From NCBI GenBank assembly GCA_934675115.1, contig CAKUPH010000075.1, positions 1 to 10,315 of the forward strand: a DNA stretch of 10,315 nucleotides, given 5' to 3'. Made by a program: the position numbers and the translations under genes. The notes beneath the pieces were generated by a model that was given only the letters and a program-made list of their open reading frames with translations, made no database searches and was not told the origin of the DNA. Positions 5,764 to 10,315 of the stretch are shown piece by piece. Positions within the stretch are counted from its first letter, which is position 1, and the number at the start of each line of letters is the position of its first letter. The DNA is from an uncultured Oscillospiraceae bacterium (GTDB lineage: Bacteria; Bacillota; Clostridia; Oscillospirales; Oscillospiraceae).

Positions 5764-6117
5764 ATGGCAAGAGTCAAAGGCGCAATGATGACGCGCAAGA
5801 GAAGAAATAAGGTGCTGAAGCTGGCCAAGGGCTACTGGGGCGCCAAGAGCAAGCACTTCAAGATGGCCAACGAGCAGGTCATGAAGTCCCTGAGCTACGC
5901 TTACACCGGCCGCAAGCTGAAGAAGCGCGACTTCCGTCAGCTGTGGATCGCCCGCATCAACGCCGGCTGCAAGATGAACGGCATGAACTACTCCACCTTT
6001 ATGCACGGCCTGAAGCTGGCCGGCGTGGAGATCAACCGCAAGATGCTGGCTGAGCTGGCCGTCAACGACAAGGCTGCTTTCACCCAGCTCACCGAGCTGG
6101 CCAAGAGCAAGATCTGA
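5764..6117 (+). CDS. rplT: 50S ribosomal protein L20
   Basis: A 117-residue basic protein that binds 23S rRNA early in 50S assembly and, in several bacteria, represses its own operon. [32 protein letters not shown] and [16 protein letters not shown] are hallmark bL20 stretches; the length is standard. AGGAGG (5748-5753) lies 10 nt before the ATG. It is the last gene of the operon and is followed within a few bases by a strong terminator. Confidence 0.97.
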   Translation: MARVKGAMMTRKRRNKVLKLAKGYWGAKSKHFKMANEQVMKSLSYAYTGRKLKKRDFRQLWIARINAGCKMNGMNYSTFMHGLKLAGVEINRKMLAELAVNDKAAFTQLTELAKSKI

Positions 6118-6123
6118 ATTTCA

Positions 6124-6160
6124 TAAAAATACCCCCGGTCGCAGACCGGGGGTATTTTTT
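6124..6160. terminator. Bidirectional terminator between rplT and yycI
   Basis: A 12-bp stem (6129-6140 with 6144-6155) with a 3-nt loop is extended by A residues on the left and TTTTTT on the right, giving up to 16 paired bases and a U run on both strands. It begins 7-12 bases after the rplT stop and about 14-19 bases after the yycI stop on the other strand, so it serves both converging operons. Confidence 0.93.
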
Positions 6161-6173
6161 ATGCTTTTCCCGC

Positions 6174-6995
6174 CTATCTGACGGGTTCCAGCTCGCCGGT
6201 GAGGGCGTTGAGGTAGTAGTCTGACACGTTGGTGGACACCAGCCACACCGGCGTCAGCCGGGTGCCGGAGCCGAAGCTCTGGCTGGCCCGGTAGCCCAGC
6301 CGCATCCCGCTGACGGCGGAGCACACGTCGCCCCGGGTGAGGATGCCGTCCAGAAAGCGGATGAGGACGGTGGGCACGTCCAGCAGTTGGGCGCTCTCGG
6401 CGGCGGTGGAGCCGGTGAGGAGATTGCCGCCAACGTTCAGCAGGCGGGAGTCGTCGTACCGGAAGGTGATGAGACTGGAGTAAAGCGGCGTGCTCCCCAG
6501 CAGCTGGCGGAACATGAGGGTGGAGCCATCCTCATCGGTCTGCTCCTCCGTCAGCTCGGCGGAGATGGACAGGGAGGACAGCAGGGCTTCGGCGTGGTCG
6601 GCGGGCGTTTTGCCGTCCAGCGGGCAGCTGTTCAGGGTGAAGGAAAAGTCTCCGCTGGCCAGAAACTGGCCGCTGCCCCGGGCGCTGGTGTAGACGAACA
6701 CGCCGCCGCCCCGGTCAGAGCGCTGGACGGAGCTGCCCAGCAGGATCTGGGCAAGGTCGGCTTCAGCCTGGGGCTCCCGGGTGACGGACAGGGGCGGAAG
6801 GTCGGTCTTTACCTTGCCCGGCAGGCCGTCGGCCAGGGTGATGCCGTTCTGCTCCAGCACCTGAGACGCCCGGGTGAGGGCGGAGCGCTGGTACTGGCGG
6901 ACCTTCACCTGCTGCCCCACCACGAGGAAGAGCAGGAAGCCGTTGACCATCAGCAGGATGAGGATGACGATGTTTTTGATCTTGCGCCCCTCCAT
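6174..6995 (-). CDS. yycI: YycI-like regulator of the WalK sensor kinase
   Basis: A 273-residue membrane-anchored extracytoplasmic protein (B. subtilis YycI is about 280). One helix at residues 8-26 follows a short basic N terminus (MEGRKIKNIVILILLMVNGFLL), the typical YycI opening. The C terminus (LTPVWLVSTNVSDYYLNALTGELEPV) resembles the YycI/PepSY-like ending. In B. subtilis, YycH and YycI bind WalK at the membrane and tune its activity. The start is ATG at 6995, with AAGGAGG (7004-7010) 8 nt upstream; a GTG at 7001 is only 2 nt from that site and is rejected. It follows the yycH-like gene by 25 bp and ends the operon at the terminator. The assignment rests on the N terminus, C terminus and position; the middle is divergent. 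Confidence 0.8.
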   Translation of the reverse strand: MEGRKIKNIVILILLMVNGFLLFLVVGQQVKVRQYQRSALTRASQVLEQNGITLADGLPGKVKTDLPPLSVTREPQAEADLAQILLGSSVQRSDRGGGVFVYTSARGSGQFLASGDFSFTLNSCPLDGKTPADHAEALLSSLSISAELTEEQTDEDGSTLMFRQLLGSTPLYSSLITFRYDDSRLLNVGGNLLTGSTAAESAQLLDVPTVLIRFLDGILTRGDVCSAVSGMRLGYRASQSFGSGTRLTPVWLVSTNVSDYYLNALTGELEPVR

Positions 6996-7020
6996 GGGCA
7001 CGGCCTCCTTTCAGGGAAAA

Positions 7021-8295
7021 TCAGCGGCCCACCCAGCCGGGGACGGCGGAGCCGGTGCCGGAATCCCGGTACTGGATGACCAGCTCCCGGGGGCTGTCGG
7101 ACAGGCCGGCGAGCGCGTCGGCGGCCTTGTCGGCGGGCAGCAGCAGGGAATCCTCCTCCCCGGCGGAATAGCTCCGGGGATAGAGGGTGAAATCCGTCAC
7201 CGCGCCGCTTTGCACCTGCACCTGAGCGGCCCAGCCCTGATCGTACAGGTAGACGGCGCTGCCGTTGAGCAGATAGCCGAAGGTGACGGTGTAAAGGCCG
7301 GGAGCGCTCTCTTCGGCGGAGGTCAGGCACAGCCGGGCCTCACCGCACAGGGGGGAAAGGGCGCCGTCCACCAGCGGCCATGCGGCGGCCACAGCGCCGG
7401 TGAGCCCCTCCCCGGCGGAATACCGGCCGGAGCCGGAGGCGTAGTAGCGCACCCGGCCGTCGTTGTAGAGCCAGATGGTCTCGTCGCCGTCCACGAAGAT
7501 GGAGCCGCCGCTGACGGCGGCCTGATTCTGGGCGCTGAAGCGCAGGCTGGTCAGCAGCTGGGCCCGGGCGTTGTCGGTCAGGGAGACGGCGGAGGCGGCG
7601 TAGGACGGGGCGCGGGTGTCGCCGCCGGTGAAGAGGACGTAGGGGGCCACCGTGCCGGACAGAGCCTGATTTTCAAAGGCGAACAGGGAGCCGTTGGGGG
7701 CGGCGCTGTCCAGAATGGGGTCGAGGTGAAGGGCGGCGTCCAGCGTGGTGGCGCAGCGGTAGAAGCTCTCGCCGGACTGGTAGCACAGGGCGAGGGTGCC
7801 GTCCTTCTGGGGGGCGAGGAGGATGCGGACGGCGGAGCCGTCCAGCTTGTCCGGGCTGTCGCCGCCGGACAGCCACTGGCACAGAACAGGCAGGGGAATG
7901 GGCTCTGTGTAGCCGAAGTAGATGAACTCCCCGGCTAAAAGTGTCCGCCAGTCGGACTCGGAGATGGCGGCGGGCTTGTCTGCCCCGGCCAGCGCCTCAC
8001 CCAGCAGGGCGGCGGTCTGGGAGAAGAGGGCGTCCACGGCGGTCTGGTCATACTGTACGCCGTACAGCCCCGCGTCAATGCCCACGGCCATGCGGACGGG
8101 GACGGCAGCCACGGGGATGGTCTGGGGCTCGGCGGAGCTGGCGGCGCTGTCCGTCAGGCCCTTGGAAAACACATCCCGCAGGCCGGAGCTCTGCACCAGC
8201 GGGGAGAAGCAGAGCAGCACCACGGCGGAGACAGACAGCAGCACGATGAGCGCCGTCTTGCACGTCTCCACCGGGTCATGGCGTTTACCCTTCAT
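7021..8295 (-). CDS. yycH: YycH-like regulator of the WalK sensor kinase (divergent)
   Basis: A 424-residue protein with one N-terminal membrane helix (about 13-31, TALIVLLSVSAVVLLCFSP) and a long alanine- and serine-rich extracytoplasmic part. Size (B. subtilis YycH about 455), topology and its place between walK and a yycI-like gene suggest YycH, which acts with YycI to control WalK. I see no strong YycH motif, so the call leans on context. The start at 8295 overlaps the end of walK (8285-8295, 11 bp), with GGGAGGG on the minus strand about 6 nt upstream, which points to translational coupling. The open frame continues upstream to 8613, but that part lies inside walK in another frame and is not coding. 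Confidence 0.7.
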   Translation of the reverse strand: MKGKRHDPVETCKTALIVLLSVSAVVLLCFSPLVQSSGLRDVFSKGLTDSAASSAEPQTIPVAAVPVRMAVGIDAGLYGVQYDQTAVDALFSQTAALLGEALAGADKPAAISESDWRTLLAGEFIYFGYTEPIPLPVLCQWLSGGDSPDKLDGSAVRILLAPQKDGTLALCYQSGESFYRCATTLDAALHLDPILDSAAPNGSLFAFENQALSGTVAPYVLFTGGDTRAPSYAASAVSLTDNARAQLLTSLRFSAQNQAAVSGGSIFVDGDETIWLYNDGRVRYYASGSGRYSAGEGLTGAVAAAWPLVDGALSPLCGEARLCLTSAEESAPGLYTVTFGYLLNGSAVYLYDQGWAAQVQVQSGAVTDFTLYPRSYSAGEEDSLLLPADKAADALAGLSDSPRELVIQYRDSGTGSAVPGWVGR

Positions 8296-10066
8296 GGCGG
8301 CCCTCCCGGGGACCGTCCACCAGCAGCTCCAGTCGGACGGTGAGGCCCGGCGTGTCCTTGTCCACCAGAAACAGCTCACCCTGATGGCTGGCGACGATCT
8401 CCTTGGCGATGGACAGGCCCAGACCGGTGCCGCCGGACTGGCGGGAGCGGGCCTTGTCCACCCGGTAGAAGCGCTCGAAAATGCGGTCCCGGTCCTTCTG
8501 GGGAATGCCGATGCCGTTGTCGTCCACCTCCATCCACACCCGGTCACCCATGGTCCCGGCGGAGATGACGATGGAGCCGCCGTCGGGGGTGTACTTGATG
8601 GCGTTGGAGACAATGTTCATCATGACCTGCACGATGCGCTCCCGGTCGGCCAGGATCTCCGGCATCCGGGCGGGCACCCGCAGGGTGAGGGTGTGGTCGT
8701 GCTTCTGAGCGTCCATAAGGACGGCCTGATAGGTGTCCCGGATGGCGCGGTCGAAGGGGAAGCGGGTGAGGTTCAGCTCGCTGCGGCCGGAGTCGAACCG
8801 GGAGAGGGTGAGCAGGTCCTGCACGATGTGGGTCATCCGGTCGGACTCGTTGAGGATGACGTTGAGGAAGTTCTGCCGCATTTCCACCGGCATGTCGGCG
8901 TTGCCGTCCACCAGTGTTTCGGCGTAGCTGCGGATGTTGGTCAGGGGGGTGCGCAGCTCGTGAGAGACGTTGGCCACGAAGTCCTTACGCATTTCCTCGG
9001 CCTTGCGCTGGGCGGTGATGTCGTGGATGAGCACCAGCACGCCGCCCTGATTGGCCCGGTCATAGGGGGCCAGCAGCAGGTCCAGCGTTTTGTCCGCCAC
9101 GGTGCGCTCGGCGGAGAGGTAGCCGTCCACCGCTGCGGCTTCGGACAGGGTGAACAGGTCGCCAAAGAGCTGGTTGTAGCTGTCCCCCATGCGGATGGGC
9201 CGGGAGAGAAGCTGCTGGGCGGCGGGGTTGAAGTGGATGACATGGCCGGTGCGGTCGAAGGCCACCACGCCGTCGGCCATGTGGAGGAACAGGGTGTCCA
9301 GCTTGTTGCGCTCGCTTTCCACGGCGGCGATGGTGTCCTTGAGCTGCTGGGCCATGGAGTTGAAGCTCTCGGTCAGGTCGCCGATCTCATCCTTGCTGGA
9401 TACCTCCAGTTTTTTGGAGAAATCGCCGGAGGCCACCCGCCGCAGGCCGTCGTTGAGCCGCTCGATGGGGGTGATCATGGTTTTGGACAGCAGGAAGGAC
9501 AGCAGCAGCGAGATGACCAGACCCAGCACCAGCGCCTCGGCGATGAGCATGAACAGCTCGGAATTCAGGGAGCGCATGGTCTGGCGGTTATCCAGAATGT
9601 ATATAATGTAGCGGTGATCACCTCGGGTGATCGGAATTGCGGCATCCATGTAGTCGGCGGTGACGTCGCTGTTGTCGCCGGTCTCGCCCAGCAGGGCGGC
9701 CTCGATGTTGGGGGTGACGGCAAGGCCGCCCTCCGGCTCGGGCACGGAGCCGGTGAGGTAGGCGGCGGTGACGCCGTCCAGCACGTAGTAGGTGCGGCCC
9801 CGGTTGTCCACGCCCAGCGTGCCGTTGTAGAGGGAGAGCACCCGGTTGATGGCGGCGGCACCGTCGGTCTCGCCGTCGGAGGGGGTCTCCAGCAGCTGGA
9901 CAAATTCGGCGTTCTCCTGCCCGAAGGCGGCGGCGATCTGGCTGTAAAAGTCGTTGATGTAGAAGCCCATCACGGAGTTGATGAGGAAGGAGCCGACCAC
10001 CGTCATCAGCGACAGGATCAGCAGGGTCATGATGAGCATGAGCTTGAAATGCAGGCCGCGGCGCAC
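8285..10066 (-). CDS. walK: WalK-type sensor histidine kinase of the cell-wall WalRK system
   Basis: A 593-residue membrane kinase that phosphorylates the response regulator WalR to control cell-wall metabolism. Order seen: membrane helix (about 8-30), extracytoplasmic sensor region (about 35-165), second helix (about 173-197), HAMP linker (198-250), PAS domain (about 252-350), HisKA with phospho-acceptor His369 in VANVSHELRTPL, then HATPase with N box (NIVSNAIKY, 484-492), G1 (DDNGIGI, 515-521), F box (ERFYRVD, 531-537) and G2 (GGTGLG, 545-550). All catalytic motifs are intact and the layout matches WalK/VicK/YycG. The start is GTG at 10066, with AAGGAGG (10074-10080) 7 nt upstream. The gene overlaps yycH by 11 bp. 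walR, normally just upstream, is not within the window. Confidence 0.93.
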   Translation of the reverse strand: MRRGLHFKLMLIMTLLILSLMTVVGSFLINSVMGFYINDFYSQIAAAFGQENAEFVQLLETPSDGETDGAAAINRVLSLYNGTLGVDNRGRTYYVLDGVTAAYLTGSVPEPEGGLAVTPNIEAALLGETGDNSDVTADYMDAAIPITRGDHRYIIYILDNRQTMRSLNSELFMLIAEALVLGLVISLLLSFLLSKTMITPIERLNDGLRRVASGDFSKKLEVSSKDEIGDLTESFNSMAQQLKDTIAAVESERNKLDTLFLHMADGVVAFDRTGHVIHFNPAAQQLLSRPIRMGDSYNQLFGDLFTLSEAAAVDGYLSAERTVADKTLDLLLAPYDRANQGGVLVLIHDITAQRKAEEMRKDFVANVSHELRTPLTNIRSYAETLVDGNADMPVEMRQNFLNVILNESDRMTHIVQDLLTLSRFDSGRSELNLTRFPFDRAIRDTYQAVLMDAQKHDHTLTLRVPARMPEILADRERIVQVMMNIVSNAIKYTPDGGSIVISAGTMGDRVWMEVDDNGIGIPQKDRDRIFERFYRVDKARSRQSGGTGLGLSIAKEIVASHQGELFLVDKDTPGLTVRLELLVDGPREGRHEG

Positions 10067-10315
10067 GGCGGTCCCTCCTTTATAAAAGGCACGGCGGGCC
10101 TTTTTGATCCGCAGGGTGGAGGCCCTGCAACCTCATCTTTCACGAAAGAAGAACAGAGTGGGGGATTCGCCCCCAGGGCGACCTACTTTCTGTGTGAACA
10201 GAAAGTAGGCAAAGAATCATTCAGGGGCGAAGGCCCTGAATCCCCTTTTTCGAATTCGCCGAAAAATCGGCGATGATTTTGGTGCGGCCTGCGGACGCTC
10301 CACTGTGGTTACTTT
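10067..10315. repeat. Noncoding block of seven successive inverted repeats upstream of walK
   Basis: No gene is supported here. Inverted repeats follow one another at 10084-10090/10098-10104 (7 bp), 10111-10116/10123-10128 (6 bp), 10136-10141/10144-10149 (6 bp), 10159-10164/10170-10175 (6 bp), 10182-10193/10198-10209 (12 bp, loop GTGA), 10219-10226/10234-10241 (8 bp, followed by CCCCTTTTT) and 10256-10261/10268-10273 (6 bp). Words such as GAAAGTAGGCAAAGAA are reminiscent of interspersed palindromic repeats in GC-rich clostridia, but copy number is unverified. I saw no convincing promoter for walK in it, so walK transcription probably comes from further upstream. Confidence 0.6.

Noticed and set aside
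6996..7001. GTG start for yycI at 7001
   Set aside because: It is only 2 nt from the Shine-Dalgarno; ATG at 6995 has 8-nt spacing.
8296..8613. Upstream extension of the yycH-like frame
   Set aside because: It lies wholly inside the HATPase region of walK in another frame; the real start at 8295 has its own Shine-Dalgarno and membrane helix.
10081..10275. Possible CRISPR array
   Set aside because: The inverted repeats differ from each other in sequence and there are no regularly spaced direct repeats.
7922..10276. 784-codon plus-strand open frame opposite walK and yycH
   Set aside because: It is antisense to well-motifed walK, has a biased Gly/Val/His/Gln composition typical of GC-rich shadow frames, and no recognisable domain.

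Overview
The window looks like chromosomal DNA from a GC-rich, low-redundancy Firmicute of the Oscillospiraceae/Clostridium cluster IV type (Flavonifractor/Lawsonibacter-like gut bacteria). This is inferred from high GC codon use throughout, the WalK-YycH-YycI cell-envelope module, an FMN riboswitch ahead of ribU, and the infC-rpmI-rplT order. No phage, transposase, CRISPR array, tRNA or rRNA was seen.

Layout, left to right. (1) 84-2176, plus: a strong sigma-A promoter and one monocistronic flavoenzyme of the 2,4-dienoyl-CoA reductase / enoate reductase class (FMN barrel, 4Fe-4S cluster, FAD/NAD domain). (2) 2177-2453: a structured gap with several hairpins, a 20-bp direct repeat and a bidirectional terminator. 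(3) 2454-3331, minus: ribU, the riboflavin-binding S component of an ECF transporter, with promoter, FMN riboswitch aptamer and a nested-hairpin expression platform that can bury its Shine-Dalgarno sequence. (4) 3376-4713, plus: a YpsA/SLOG-fold protein and an XRE-family DNA-binding protein with two membrane helices; a palindrome and a 14-nt repeat link their control regions. (5) 4751-6155, plus: the translation operon infC-rpmI-rplT with a near-consensus promoter, a leader with an intrinsic terminator, a probable ATA start for infC and a final bidirectional terminator. (6) 6174-10066, minus: walK, yycH-like and yycI-like genes, tightly packed, reading toward the ribosomal operon. (7) 10067-10315: a noncoding block of seven successive inverted repeats ahead of walK; walR is expected further right but is not in the window.

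How it fits together: most of the window is housekeeping (translation initiation and 50S proteins, riboflavin uptake, cell-wall homeostasis signalling). I found no wholly new system. The best second-look items are regulatory: the SD-sequestering helix between the FMN aptamer and ribU, the terminator in the infC leader plus its ATA start, the shared repeat/palindrome at the ypsA-XRE pair, the split and duplicated terminator arm after the flavoenzyme gene, and the hairpin cluster upstream of walK. Start sites were chosen from Shine-Dalgarno spacing and promoter position. All family assignments are from recognised motifs, not database searches.
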